Origin: Microbaculum marinum
GTDB lineage: Bacteria > Pseudomonadota > Alphaproteobacteria > Rhizobiales > Tepidamorphaceae
Strand: one strand, 5' to 3'
Assembly: GCF_042646165.1 (NCBI RefSeq)
Contig: NZ_JBHRTC010000029.1
Length of the DNA stretch: 64,000 nucleotides
The position numbers were made by a program, and so were the translations under genes. The notes beneath the pieces are model-generated. The model saw only the letters and a list, made by a program, of their open reading frames with translations, had not been told where the DNA came from and ran no database searches. Positions 25,638 through 34,871 of the stretch are shown in pieces. How positions within the stretch are numbered: the stretch's first letter is position 1; every line of letters starts with the position of its first letter.

Positions 25638-28232
25638 TCAGAACTGCTTGCCGGCGCCGAAGCGGAAGACCTGGGTGTTGTCGTAGTCTTCCTTCAGGAC
25701 CGCGTAGCCGAGATCGGCGCGCAGCGGCCCGAACGGCGAGTCCCACATCAGGCTGAAGCCGACGGAGGCGCGCGGCGCCGTGTCGTCGACGTAGCAGCCG
25801 TTGGCGCCCGCCGGCACGATGCCGCCCCAGCCGCCGGGATACAGACCGGCGCATTCCGCCATCGTCAGCGTCAGGACCTGCCCGCCCGGCTGCACGATCG
25901 TGACCGGACCGGTGTTGCCGACATTGAACAGGACACCGGCGTCAGCGAAGAACGCCCCGCGGAAGCCGAGATCGTCCGGGATGAACGGGAACGGGAACTG
26001 CACTTCCGCGGTTGCGGCGGCGAACACCTTGCCGCCCAGCGCATCGCGCTGGCCGCCAGGCGTCAGGTCGCGCGGACCGTAGCCGGAGGTGTCGAAGCCG
26101 CGGATCGTCTCGCCACCCTTGAAGTAGGTGTCGGTGACCGGAATGTCATACCCGCCCCAGCCGTTGATGACGCCGCCGGAGACCTTGAACAGGCTGACGA
26201 CGTCGGGGCCGACCTCGCGATAGTACCGAGCTTCGCCGTCGGACCGCAGATAGTTCGCGTCGCCGCCGGCGCCCGCCAGATCCTGCGAGAAGCGCAGGTA
26301 CCAGCCGTTATGCGGACGGGTGAAGCTGTCCAGCGTCGAGTAGGTCAGGTCGTAGCCGAAGATCGAGTACAGACGCTTGCCCTGTGCAGCGACGATGGCG
26401 ATCGAGGCTTCCGGCGCGAACACGTCCGGGATGCCATCGCCATTGGTGTCGCCGCCATACGGCCAGATCCAGTTGACGCCGTTCCACAGGACGGGATTGC
26501 CGCAGGTGTTCTGGGCAAGCGCCTTGTTGGTGACCGGTCCGCAGCCGTCGCCCAGGTATTCCGGGATCTGCGTCTCGGACTGGTACAGACGATAGCGGCC
26601 GAGGAACGAGGTCTCCTCGTTGAGCGCGAAGCCCATGCGCAGTCCGCCGCCGGCCGCCTTGATCTTGTAGGACGAGGTGTCGGAGTAGTCGAGGTCGCGA
26701 TAGAACGCGTCGACGCCCGCCGAAAGCCGCCGGCCGAGGAAATAGGGCTCGGTGAAGCTGAAGTCGATCGACTCCTTCTTCTCGCCGAACGAGCCGCCGA
26801 GGCTGAGGATCTGACCGCGGCCGAGCAGGTTGCGCTCGGTGATCGAGACGTCGGCGACCAGGCCGTCGCGCGTCGAGTAGCCGCCACCGACGGAAACTTC
26901 ACCGGTCGGCTGCTCGACCACGTCGACATTGATGACGACACGATCCGGCGCCGATCCCTGCTGACGGCTGATGTTGATGCCCTCGAAGTAGCGCAGGGCC
27001 TCGAGCCGACGCTTGGCGCGGTCCATCATCACGACGTTGTAGGCGTCGCCTTCGGCGAAATCGAACTCGCGACGGATGACGCTGTCGAGTGTCCGGGTGT
27101 TGCCACGGATGTTGATGCGCTCGATGTAGACGCGCGGCCCCTCCTCGACGATGTAGGTCAGGTCGATCGTCTTGGTGTCGAAGTTGCGGTCGCCGCGCGG
27201 ACGCACCTGGGCGAAGGCGTAGCCGGCGTTGGCGAGCTCCAGGGTCATCGCCTCGAGCGTGTTCTCGACCTTGTTGGCGTTGTAGGTGTCGCCGGTCTGC
27301 GTCTCGATGACGCCGCGCAGGGACTCCGGATCGACGTCGCGCACATAGGCCTGCACGTCGATGTCGCCGAACTGGTACTTCTCCCCTTCGTCCACCGTGA
27401 TCGTGACGTAGAACGCATTGCGCTCGCGATCGAGTTCGGCAACCGCGGATATGACGCGGAAATCGGCGTAGCCGTTCTTCAGATAGAACCGCCGCAGCAG
27501 CTCCTGGTCGGCTTCGAGCCGCTGGGGATCGTAGACGTCGGAGGACTTCAGCCAGCTGAGCCAGTTGCGCTCCGTGGTGTTGATGACATCACGCAGGGCA
27601 CCGTCGCCGTAGGCCTTGTTCCCGATGAAGTTGATGCCGACGATGCTGGTCTTGTCGGCTTCGTTGATCTCGAAAACCAGATTCGCGCGGTTGTCGGGCA
27701 GATCGATGATCTTCGGATCCACCCGCGCGCCAAATCGGCCGGACCGGCGATAGAGCTGCAGGATGCGCTGCACGTCGCCTTCGATCTTGGCGCGCGTCAG
27801 CACGGACCGCGGCTGCGACTCGATTTCGGCCAGCAGCACCTCGTCCTTGAGCTTCTTGTTGCCCTCGAAGGACACCAGATTGACGATCGGGTTCTCGACG
27901 ACGACGACCACGAGCGTGTTGCCGCGCATGTTGATATTGACGTCGGAGAACAGGCCGGTGGCGAACAGCGTCTTGAGGGACTCGTCGGCGGAGTACGCGC
28001 TGTAGCCCTGCCCCGGCTGCAGAGACAGATAGGATTTGATCGTTTCGGCGTCGACGCGCCTGTTACCTTCCACGACGATCGAGCTGACCGTCTGGGCCTG
28101 CACCACCGACGCGCCGAACATCTCGCCCCCGCCGGGCGCAGCGAGCAACGCCGCCGCCACGAACAGGAAACCGATGCCCCGCTTGAGAATTCTTACCACT
28201 GACACCATCGGGTTGTCGGTCCTCAGATCCAT
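25638..28232 (-). CDS. bamA: Outer membrane protein assembly factor BamA
   Basis: 864 residues: signal region to about 60, five POTRA domains (first begins VSSIVVEGNRRVDAETI), then an Omp85 barrel with the conserved lid motif IRGF (GGETIRGFDTSGYGPRD) and C-terminal VFRFGAGKQF. It inserts beta-barrel proteins in the outer membrane. ATG 28232 follows GAAGGTCAG. Unusual for BamA: an insertion with a DTNGDGIPDV calcium-loop-like motif (595-604) and two cysteine pairs (C564/C577 and C794/C813) in predicted surface loops. Confidence 0.95.
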   Translation of the reverse strand: MDLRTDNPMVSVVRILKRGIGFLFVAAALLAAPGGGEMFGASVVQAQTVSSIVVEGNRRVDAETIKSYLSLQPGQGYSAYSADESLKTLFATGLFSDVNINMRGNTLVVVVVENPIVNLVSFEGNKKLKDEVLLAEIESQPRSVLTRAKIEGDVQRILQLYRRSGRFGARVDPKIIDLPDNRANLVFEINEADKTSIVGINFIGNKAYGDGALRDVINTTERNWLSWLKSSDVYDPQRLEADQELLRRFYLKNGYADFRVISAVAELDRERNAFYVTITVDEGEKYQFGDIDVQAYVRDVDPESLRGVIETQTGDTYNANKVENTLEAMTLELANAGYAFAQVRPRGDRNFDTKTIDLTYIVEEGPRVYIERINIRGNTRTLDSVIRREFDFAEGDAYNVVMMDRAKRRLEALRYFEGINISRQQGSAPDRVVINVDVVEQPTGEVSVGGGYSTRDGLVADVSITERNLLGRGQILSLGGSFGEKKESIDFSFTEPYFLGRRLSAGVDAFYRDLDYSDTSSYKIKAAGGGLRMGFALNEETSFLGRYRLYQSETQIPEYLGDGCGPVTNKALAQNTCGNPVLWNGVNWIWPYGGDTNGDGIPDVFAPEASIAIVAAQGKRLYSIFGYDLTYSTLDSFTRPHNGWYLRFSQDLAGAGGDANYLRSDGEARYYREVGPDVVSLFKVSGGVINGWGGYDIPVTDTYFKGGETIRGFDTSGYGPRDLTPGGQRDALGGKVFAAATAEVQFPFPFIPDDLGFRGAFFADAGVLFNVGNTGPVTIVQPGGQVLTLTMAECAGLYPGGWGGIVPAGANGCYVDDTAPRASVGFSLMWDSPFGPLRADLGYAVLKEDYDNTQVFRFGAGKQF

Positions 28233-28386
28233 CTGACCTTCTTTTTCTGCGGGCGCAAAACCGCTAGGGCGCCGGCCGATTCTTCGCAGCCCGTCGCGTT
28301 TGTAACGGCTTTTATCCATTATGAAAACAGGCATTCGGCCGCCCCTCGAACTCCCCCGCGGGTCGTTGCATGCCGGCAACGGCCCG

Positions 28387-29535
28387 TCATGACCGGCTCG
28401 CGATATTGACGATGTCGTTCCACGTCGCAAACAGCATAAGCATCAGCACCAACGCAAGTCCTACCCTGAAACCGATATCGACAGCCCGGTCGGACAACGG
28501 ACGCCCGCGAACTGCTTCAATGGCATAAAAGAGTAAATGTCCCCCATCCAACATCGGCACCGGTAACAGATTCAGGAAGCCGATTGAAATGCTTAGAATC
28601 GCCGTGAGGTTCAAAAGCGCCAGGAAGCCAAGTTTGGCGACCTGCCCGGACATTTCCGCGATGCGAATCGGTCCGCCGAGTTGGTCGGCCGCCTCGCGCC
28701 CGACGATCACGCCCACCAGATAGGACACCGTCCGCTCGATGACGTAGCCGGTCTCCCTGGTGCCTTCCCAGACCGCCGCGGGAATCGAATAACGGACCTG
28801 GCTCACTTCTTCCGGGCTGGCGCTGCGCTGGATGCCGAGCAGCCCGATCCGATGCGTGTTGCCGAACCGGTCGTCGACCTCTCGCAGCTCCGGCGTGGCA
28901 ACCAGGTCAACCGGTTCGCCGTTTCGCTCCACGACGAACTCGAGCGGAACGCCCGGGTTGACGCTTACGATGCGCTGCATCGCCGAGAAGCTGTCGATCG
29001 CCTCGCCGTTTATCGACACGACCAGGTCACCCTGTTCGAAGCCCGCCGCGGCGGCAGCCGAGTCAGGTGTGATGGCGTCGACGCGCGCCGGCGTCACGAA
29101 CTTGCCGACGGACGCGAAAATCGCCGCGAAGATCACGATCGCCAGGATGAAGTTCGCGACAGGCCCAGCCGCGACGATCGCCGCGCGTTGCGGCAGCGAC
29201 TTGAAGTGAAAGCTGACCCGCTTCTCCTCCTCGCTCAGCTCGGCAAGCGCTTCGGAGTCCGGGGAACTCGCCACCGAATCGTCGCCGTGGAATTTCACGT
29301 AGCCTCCCAGCGGGATCCAGGACAGCCGCCAACGCGTGCCGTGCCGATCGTGGAAGCCAGCTATTTCAGGTCCAAATCCTATAGAAAAGGTATCTATCTT
29401 GACGCCGCACCAGCGCGCCACGAGGAAGTGGCCGAGTTCATGGAAGAAGACGACGACGGTCAGGACGAACAGAAATGGAATAATATACGAGAGAGCCCCG
29501 GTACCGAAGGCGCCCAAAGACTCCAGAATGCCCAT
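28387..29535 (-). CDS. rseP: RseP-type site-2 intramembrane metalloprotease
   Basis: 382 residues. Zinc motif HELGH in the first membrane helix (FFHELGHFLVARW, around residue 33), a single PDZ domain in the middle (GFEQGDLVVSINGEAI) and LPVPMLDGGHLLF near residue 325, the third ligand region. RseP orthologues cut anti-sigma factors and clear signal-peptide remnants. 35 bases after dxr and 154 before bamA; the common dxr-rseP-bamA order. Confidence 0.95.
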   Translation of the reverse strand: MGILESLGAFGTGALSYIIPFLFVLTVVVFFHELGHFLVARWCGVKIDTFSIGFGPEIAGFHDRHGTRWRLSWIPLGGYVKFHGDDSVASSPDSEALAELSEEEKRVSFHFKSLPQRAAIVAAGPVANFILAIVIFAAIFASVGKFVTPARVDAITPDSAAAAAGFEQGDLVVSINGEAIDSFSAMQRIVSVNPGVPLEFVVERNGEPVDLVATPELREVDDRFGNTHRIGLLGIQRSASPEEVSQVRYSIPAAVWEGTRETGYVIERTVSYLVGVIVGREAADQLGGPIRIAEMSGQVAKLGFLALLNLTAILSISIGFLNLLPVPMLDGGHLLFYAIEAVRGRPLSDRAVDIGFRVGLALVLMLMLFATWNDIVNIASRS

Positions 29536-29570
29536 TCAACTACCTCTATTCGCGCGTGACCGCCGGCGGG

Positions 29571-30782
29571 TCAGCTGACCTGCTCGAGGCGCTCCGGTAT
29601 CATCGACAACGCGACATCGCGCGCCCACTCGTCGAGCGCAAGTGCATCGTCAAGGGAATACGGCTCACCCACCCGCTCGGTCGCCGACCGGTCCAGACCA
29701 TTCTCGACGATTTTGGCAATATCGGGGAAGCCAATGCGTTTTGTCAGGAATGATGCCACGGCTATCTCGTTTGCCGCATTCAGCACGGTGGCCGTTCCGC
29801 CTCCGGTCTCGAGCGCGTATCGGGTAAGCCGGAGGGCGGGAAAGCGCTGGGAATCCGGCGCCTCGAACGTCAGTCGCCCGAGCGCGGCCAGATCGAGGCG
29901 TGCCGTGGGTGCGGGTATGCGTTCGGGCCAGGCAAGGCTGTAGGCAATCGGCGTGCGCATGTCGGGCTCGGCCATCTGGGCCACCACCGACCCGTCCTGG
30001 TAAGCCACGAATCCGTGGATGATGCTCTCCGGGTGCACGAGAACGTCGAGCCGTTCCGACTCGATGTCGAAGAGATGATGCGCCTCGATGAGTTCGAGCC
30101 CCTTGTTCATCAGGGTTGCCGAATCGACCGAGATTTTGGCGCCCATGCTCCAGTTCGGGTGGCGCACGGCCTCCTGCGGCGTGACGGCCGCCAGCCGTTC
30201 CATGGACCAGGTGCGGAACGGACCGCCGGAGGCGGTCAGCGTGACGCGCTCGACGCACCGGGAAAGCGCCGGGTCGAGCGCCTGGAAGATCGCCGAATGC
30301 TCGGAGTCGACCGGCAGAACGCGCGCTCCCCCCGCCTTCGCGGTGCGCATGAAGAGCGGGCCGGCGGTAACGAGACATTCCTTGTTGGCAAGAAGAATGG
30401 TGGCGCCCCGCTCCGCGGCCGCCAGGGTCGGCGCCAGCCCGGCCGNNNNNNNNNNNNNNNNNNNNNNNNNGATCGCCGCCATGATCCGGTCGGCCGGACG
30501 CAACGCGGCCTCGACCAGCGCCCCCGGGCCGGCGGCGGCTTCCACGCCGGTTCCCGACAGCGCCGCCTTCAGCGGTTCGTAGCAGGCCGGGTCGGCCACT
30601 GCCGCAAAGCGCGCGTCGAACCGGATGGCGATATCCGCAAGGGCATCGACGTTCGAATTTGCGGTAACGGCCTCGACCGCGAAGCGCTCGGGCATGCGTG
30701 CGATCAGATCGAGCGTATTCTGCCCGACCGAGCCTGTCGCACCGAGCACGGTGATTCTTTCAGGCGCGTCGTGACTGTTCAT
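29571..30782 (-). CDS. dxr: 1-deoxy-D-xylulose-5-phosphate reductoisomerase (contains an assembly gap)
   Basis: Makes MEP from DXP in isoprenoid synthesis. NADPH motif VLGATGSVGQNTLDLI at residues 13-28, then LLANKECLV, SEHSAIFQ and ASGGPF substrate-site segments. A 25-base N run at 30446-30470 interrupts the code after DRIMAAI. The frame resumes correctly at AGLAPTLAA. In relatives only about three residues (VGA) stand there, so the gap looks about 18 bases too long. The gene is probably intact in the cell; its true length is nearer 397 than 403. Confidence 0.94.
   Translation of the reverse strand: MNSHDAPERITVLGATGSVGQNTLDLIARMPERFAVEAVTANSNVDALADIAIRFDARFAAVADPACYEPLKAALSGTGVEAAAGPGALVEAALRPADRIMAAIXXXXXXXXXAGLAPTLAAAERGATILLANKECLVTAGPLFMRTAKAGGARVLPVDSEHSAIFQALDPALSRCVERVTLTASGGPFRTWSMERLAAVTPQEAVRHPNWSMGAKISVDSATLMNKGLELIEAHHLFDIESERLDVLVHPESIIHGFVAYQDGSVVAQMAEPDMRTPIAYSLAWPERIPAPTARLDLAALGRLTFEAPDSQRFPALRLTRYALETGGGTATVLNAANEIAVASFLTKRIGFPDIAKIVENGLDRSATERVGEPYSLDDALALDEWARDVALSMIPERLEQVS
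30446..30470. other. Assembly gap of 25 N inside dxr
   Basis: Unsequenced or unresolved bases. The surrounding sequence is GC-rich (GGCCG before the gap). The size is probably nominal, as argued under dxr. Confidence 0.95.
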
Positions 30783-30804
30783 TCTCTCTCTCGAATTCCG
30801 CAGC

Positions 30805-31659
30805 CTACCACAGCATCAATCCCGCGCCAGCCGAATGAAGTCCGCCGCGCCAGACGCCGACGATCGCGGCCAGCAGGGCAGCGGCCACCAGCGAGTCGAT
30901 GCGGTCCATCAGGCCGCCGTGGCCGGGGATCAGCCTGCTCGCGTCCTTCGCGCCGAAGCGGCGCTTCAGGCCGGATTCAAACAGGTCTCCCGCCTCGGAG
31001 ACGACCGACAGCAATGCGGCCAGGATCGCAATCGACACCATGTCGGCCTGCAGCGTCAGACCGACGAAGACCAGGCTCGCTCCGACCGCGGACACAAGCC
31101 CCCCCGCCGCACCGGCCCAGGTCTTGTTCGGCGAAACGCGAGGCGCCAGCCTCGGGCCGCCGATCATTCGCCCGCTGAAGTAGGCCCCGATATCCGTCGC
31201 CCACACGATGATCATCAGCCAGGCCACGGCGAAAAGCCCGAAGTCAGGATCCTGCCGCAGGACGACGAACCCCAGCATCGGCAGGGCGGCATACAGGATG
31301 CCTGCGGCGAACAGCCTGCCCGGATCGCTGCGCCACGCCAGCAGCTGGCCCCCGAGGATTCCGATCAGCAGCAGGATGCCCGATAGTTCCAGCATCCCGG
31401 CGGCGAACGCAAGCACAGTTCCGCAGACGCAGGCAGCGGCCAAGGCGACGGCCGCGTCGAAATACCTGCCGCGACTGACCCCGCTCCACTCCCCGACCAG
31501 CACGGCACCGGAGACCGCGGCGAGCGCCGCGAATGCCCAGCCGCCGAACCAGGCGAGCGCAAGGACGGTCGGACCCAGGACGAGCGCAGACATGGCCCGA
31601 ATGCCGAGATCGGAAACGCGGCCGGACCACCGCGGGCCGGCCGGTCCCGGACCGGTCAC
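30805..31659 (-). CDS. cdsA: Phosphatidate cytidylyltransferase
   Basis: 284 residues, about eight membrane spans, with the CDP-alcohol signature in the C-terminal half: SPNKTWAGAAGG, then SEAGDLFESGLKRRFGAKD and IPGHGGLMDRIDSL. Makes CDP-diacylglycerol for phospholipids. GTG 31659 overlaps the uppS stop (GTGA), so I reject the longer reading to 31791. Confidence 0.95.
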   Translation of the reverse strand: MTGPGPAGPRWSGRVSDLGIRAMSALVLGPTVLALAWFGGWAFAALAAVSGAVLVGEWSGVSRGRYFDAAVALAAACVCGTVLAFAAGMLELSGILLLIGILGGQLLAWRSDPGRLFAAGILYAALPMLGFVVLRQDPDFGLFAVAWLMIIVWATDIGAYFSGRMIGGPRLAPRVSPNKTWAGAAGGLVSAVGASLVFVGLTLQADMVSIAILAALLSVVSEAGDLFESGLKRRFGAKDASRLIPGHGGLMDRIDSLVAAALLAAIVGVWRGGLHSAGAGLMLW

Positions 31660-32414
31660 TTGGCCGCCTGAGCAGCCAGTCCGCCGAAGCGACGCTCGCG
31701 ATGCCGGAACTCCTCGATCGCGGCGATGAAATCGTCGCGGCCGAAATCCGGCCAGTAAACCTGCGAAAAGACGAACTCGGTATAGGCGCACTGCCAGAGC
31801 AGAAAGTTGCTGATCCGCTGCTCGCCGCCGGTGCGAATCATGAGGTCCGGATCCGGCACCCCGGCAGTGTCGAGGTGCCGGGACAGGCAGTCGCCATCGA
31901 TCTCGCCGGGATCCAGTGTCCCTGACGCGACTTCCTCGACCATCCGGCGCACGGCGCGGGCGATGTCGTCGCGGCCGCCATAGTTGAAGGCGACGACGAG
32001 CGTCAGGCCGTCATTGTCACGGGTCAGCGACTCGGCCTCGTCGAGAAGGGCGCGGATGTCGGCGTCGAGGTCGTCGCGACGGCCGATCACCCTGATCCGG
32101 ATGCCGTTGCGGTGAAGCTCGGCCAGATCGTTGCGGATGAAGCGCCGGAGAAGCGCCATCAGGTCGAGCACCTCGCTGCGCGGCCGCGACCAGTTCTCGG
32201 AGCTGAAGCTGTAGATGGTGAGGTAGCGCACGCCCAGTTCGCCGGCGATACGGACCGTCCTGCGAAGCGCCTCGACGCCTGCCCGGTGTCCCTCGGCGCG
32301 GGGCAGTCCCCGGCGGACCGCCCAGCGTCCGTTCCCATCCATGATGATGGCAACGTGAGCGGGGATCACCAGCGAACCGCTGCCGCCGGACAATGCCGTG
32401 GCGGGTGCTTCCAT
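31656..32414 (-). CDS. uppS: Undecaprenyl diphosphate synthase
   Basis: 252-residue cis-prenyltransferase making the C55 lipid carrier for cell-wall synthesis. Active-site motif AIIMDGNGRWA near residue 23, then SFSSENWSRP and the C-terminal PDLMIRTGGEQRISNFLLWQ and FSQVYWPDF. ATG 32414; 47 bases after frr. Confidence 0.97.
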   Translation of the reverse strand: MEAPATALSGGSGSLVIPAHVAIIMDGNGRWAVRRGLPRAEGHRAGVEALRRTVRIAGELGVRYLTIYSFSSENWSRPRSEVLDLMALLRRFIRNDLAELHRNGIRIRVIGRRDDLDADIRALLDEAESLTRDNDGLTLVVAFNYGGRDDIARAVRRMVEEVASGTLDPGEIDGDCLSRHLDTAGVPDPDLMIRTGGEQRISNFLLWQCAYTEFVFSQVYWPDFGRDDFIAAIEEFRHRERRFGGLAAQAAK

Positions 32415-32461
32415 GTCGAAATAGCCTCTGGAAAGACGATGCTTCGTCGATAGACGGTTCC

Positions 32462-33022
32462 CTAAACCTGCAGAACTTCCTTTTCCTTCGTCGCCAGCGC
32501 CTCGTCTATCTCGGCGACGAACCCGTCGGTCAGCTTCTGAACGTCATCGGAGTACTGCCGATGCTCGTCCTGGCTGATCGTGTGATCCTTCTCCAGCCGC
32601 TTCAGGTGCTCCATGCCGTCGCGCCGCACGTGACGAACCGCGACCCGCGCCTGCTCGGCATACTTGTGGGCAAGCTTCACGATCTCCTGCCGCCGCTCGG
32701 CGTTGAGCTCGGGAATCGGTATCCGGAGGTTCTGGCCGTCGACCACGGGGTTGAGGCCGAGATCGGCCTCCCGAATCGCCTTGTCGACCGCACCGATCAA
32801 CGACCGGTCCCAGACGTTCACGCCGATCATGCGCGCCTCGGGAACGGTGATCGTGGCGACCTGATTGAGCGGCATCGGCGATCCATAGGCCTCGACCATC
32901 ACCGGATCGAGGATGTTGATCGACGCGCGTCCCGTGCGCAGCCCCGAGAACTCCGTCCTGAGAACGTTCACCGCCCCCTGCATGCGCCGCTTCAGATCGG
33001 CAAGATCGAAATCGCCTTCCAT
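32462..33022 (-). CDS. frr: Ribosome recycling factor
   Basis: 186 residues, full length, beginning MEGDFDLADLKRRMQGAVNVL and with the LRTGRAS motif at residues 29-35 and RRDGMEHLKRLEKD in the C-terminal helix. Splits post-termination ribosomes with EF-G. 72 bases after pyrH. Confidence 0.97.
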   Translation of the reverse strand: MEGDFDLADLKRRMQGAVNVLRTEFSGLRTGRASINILDPVMVEAYGSPMPLNQVATITVPEARMIGVNVWDRSLIGAVDKAIREADLGLNPVVDGQNLRIPIPELNAERRQEIVKLAHKYAEQARVAVRHVRRDGMEHLKRLEKDHTISQDEHRQYSDDVQKLTDGFVAEIDEALATKEKEVLQV

Positions 33023-33094
33023 GGTCTTCTCCCGCCCCTTCTCCGGGTATCCTTTACTGGAAACGATCCGGCAGGGAAATGATGGCCGCTCGAG

Positions 33095-33814
33095 TCAGCC
33101 GCTGACAAGGGTCGCACGGCCCGCGCCGGTCAGGACGTCGGCAAGCGCACCGGGATTGTGGATATCGAATACGACAATCGGAATGTCGTTGTCACGGGCA
33201 AGCGCGAAGGCGGCGGTGTCCATGATCTTCAGGTCGCGGACCAGGGCGTCCGCGAACGTCAGCGTCTCGAACCGCCTGGCGTCGGGGTAAACCTTCGGGT
33301 CGGCGTCGTAGACGCCGTCGACCTGGGTCCCCTTGAGGATCACGTCGCACCCGAGTTCGGCGGCCCGCAACGCCGCGGCGGTATCGGTGGTGAAGAACGG
33401 GTTGCCGGTCCCCGCGGCACAGACGACGACGGTACCGGCGGCGAGCAGGTCCAGCCCCCGTTGCCGGGTCAGCGTGCCGCAGATCGCTTCCATCGCGATC
33501 GCCGAGAGCGCCCGCGCCGGGGCGCCGGCCTGCTCGATCGCGGAGGCCAGCGCCACCGCGTTCATGACGGTCGCCAGCATTCCCATGCCGTCGGCGGTGG
33601 CGCGGTCCATTCCGCGCGCGGCGCCGGCGACACCGCGGAAGATGTTGCCGCCACCGACGACGATCGCCATCTCGACGCCGGAACGCGCGGCGGCTGCGAC
33701 TTCGCCGGCGATCCGGTCGAGCACTCCCATGTCAACGCCGAACGTCCCCTCTCCCATCAACGCCTCGCCGGAGACCTTCAGGAGCACGCGCTTGTAAGCG
33801 GGGGACGCCGGCAT
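33095..33814 (-). CDS. pyrH: UMP kinase
   Basis: 239-residue amino-acid-kinase-fold enzyme phosphorylating UMP. Motifs: RVLLKVSGEALMG near the start, VVGGGNIFRG, and GTGNPFFTTDTAAALRA. ATG 33814 (MPASPAYKR) is preceded by GAAAGGCCCC; the upstream ATG at 33883 would overlap tsf. Confidence 0.97.
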   Translation of the reverse strand: MPASPAYKRVLLKVSGEALMGEGTFGVDMGVLDRIAGEVAAAARSGVEMAIVVGGGNIFRGVAGAARGMDRATADGMGMLATVMNAVALASAIEQAGAPARALSAIAMEAICGTLTRQRGLDLLAAGTVVVCAAGTGNPFFTTDTAAALRAAELGCDVILKGTQVDGVYDADPKVYPDARRFETLTFADALVRDLKIMDTAAFALARDNDIPIVVFDIHNPGALADVLTGAGRATLVSG

Positions 33815-33848
33815 CGTGGGGCCTTTCGGGAGCGCCGCGGACCTTGCC

Positions 33849-34775
33849 TCAGCCGCTGACCGCGGCGGCCACTTCGGCCGCAAAGTCGGTCTCGTCCTTC
33901 TCGATGCCTTCGCCTAGCGCGAACCTGACGAAGCCGACGAGCCTGACGGGCGCGCCGATGTCGCCCTGCGCATCCTTGAGCGCCTGCTCGACGGTCTTGT
34001 CGGGATCGATGACGAAGGCCTGCTTCAGCAGGACGGACTCCTCGTAGAACTTGCGCACCCGGCCTTCCACCATCTTCTCGATGATGTTGTCGGGCTTGCC
34101 GGATTCGCGCGCCTGCTCGCGAAAGACGCCGCGCTCGCGCTCGACGACGGCCGGATCGACGCCGTCAACGTCGACGGCGAGCGGGTTCGTCGCCGCGACG
34201 TGCATGGCGACCTGACGTCCGAACGCCTCCAGCTTGCCGGCGTCGCCGGCCGACTCCAGCGCCACCAGCACGCCGATCCGGCCCAGTCCGGGCGCCGTCG
34301 CGCTGTGCATGTAGGTCGACACGACGCCGGGCGAGACTTCGAAGCCGGCGGAGCGGCGCAGGGTGAGGTTCTCGCCGATCTGGCCGACCATTTCCTGGAC
34401 GTGCTCGGCGACCGTCTTCGACGTGCCGGGGAAGCCTGCCTGCGACAGCGCCTCGAAGTCGCCGCCGACGGACAGCGCGACGTCGGCAATCGAGCGCACC
34501 ATCGACTGGAAGGTCTCGTTGCGCGCGACGAAATCCGTCTCGGCGTTGACCTCGACGACGACGCCCTTGCCGCCGTCGCCGGCGACCGCGACGAGGCCCT
34601 CTGCGGCGACACGGCCGGCCTTCTTGGCGGCCTTCGACAGCCCCTTGGCACGCAGCCAGTCGATCGCGGCCTCCATGTCGCCGTCGTTCTCGGCGAGCGC
34701 GGTCTTGCAGTCCATCATGCCTGCGCCGGTCTGTTCGCGCAGGGCTTTCACCATCGTCGCGGTGATGTTTGCCAT
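33849..34775 (-). CDS. tsf: Elongation factor Ts
   Basis: 308 residues. The N-terminal UBA-like domain holds VKALREQTGAGMMDCKTAL; the EF-Tu contact region has EVNAETDFVARNE at residues 71-83. Nucleotide exchange factor for EF-Tu. Follows rpsB after 96 bases containing two stable hairpins. Confidence 0.97.
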   Translation of the reverse strand: MANITATMVKALREQTGAGMMDCKTALAENDGDMEAAIDWLRAKGLSKAAKKAGRVAAEGLVAVAGDGGKGVVVEVNAETDFVARNETFQSMVRSIADVALSVGGDFEALSQAGFPGTSKTVAEHVQEMVGQIGENLTLRRSAGFEVSPGVVSTYMHSATAPGLGRIGVLVALESAGDAGKLEAFGRQVAMHVAATNPLAVDVDGVDPAVVERERGVFREQARESGKPDNIIEKMVEGRVRKFYEESVLLKQAFVIDPDKTVEQALKDAQGDIGAPVRLVGFVRFALGEGIEKDETDFAAEVAAAVSG

Positions 34776-34805
34776 TTCGGCCTCCTGAATTCTGACGGTC
34801 GGCGG

Positions 34806-34862
34806 GCGGGCCGGTCGTCCGGCCCGCTCCGCGGTACAGTCCGGTACGGCCCCGCAGGGGCC
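34806..34862 (-). promoter_or_regulatory. Two hairpins in the rpsB-tsf spacer
   Basis: GCGGGCCGG TCGT CCGGCCCGC (34806-34827) and GGCCCC GCA GGGGCC (34848-34862), both between rpsB and tsf. No T tract follows. Attenuation or mRNA processing between the two genes is likely, as in other rpsB-tsf operons. Confidence 0.45.
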
Positions 34863-34871
34863 TGCGCGCCC

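Noticed and set aside
25542..28202. 886-codon plus-strand open frame opposite bamA
   Set aside because: Antisense shadow rich in Asp, Val, Gln and Arg, with no domain; bamA is certain on the other strand.
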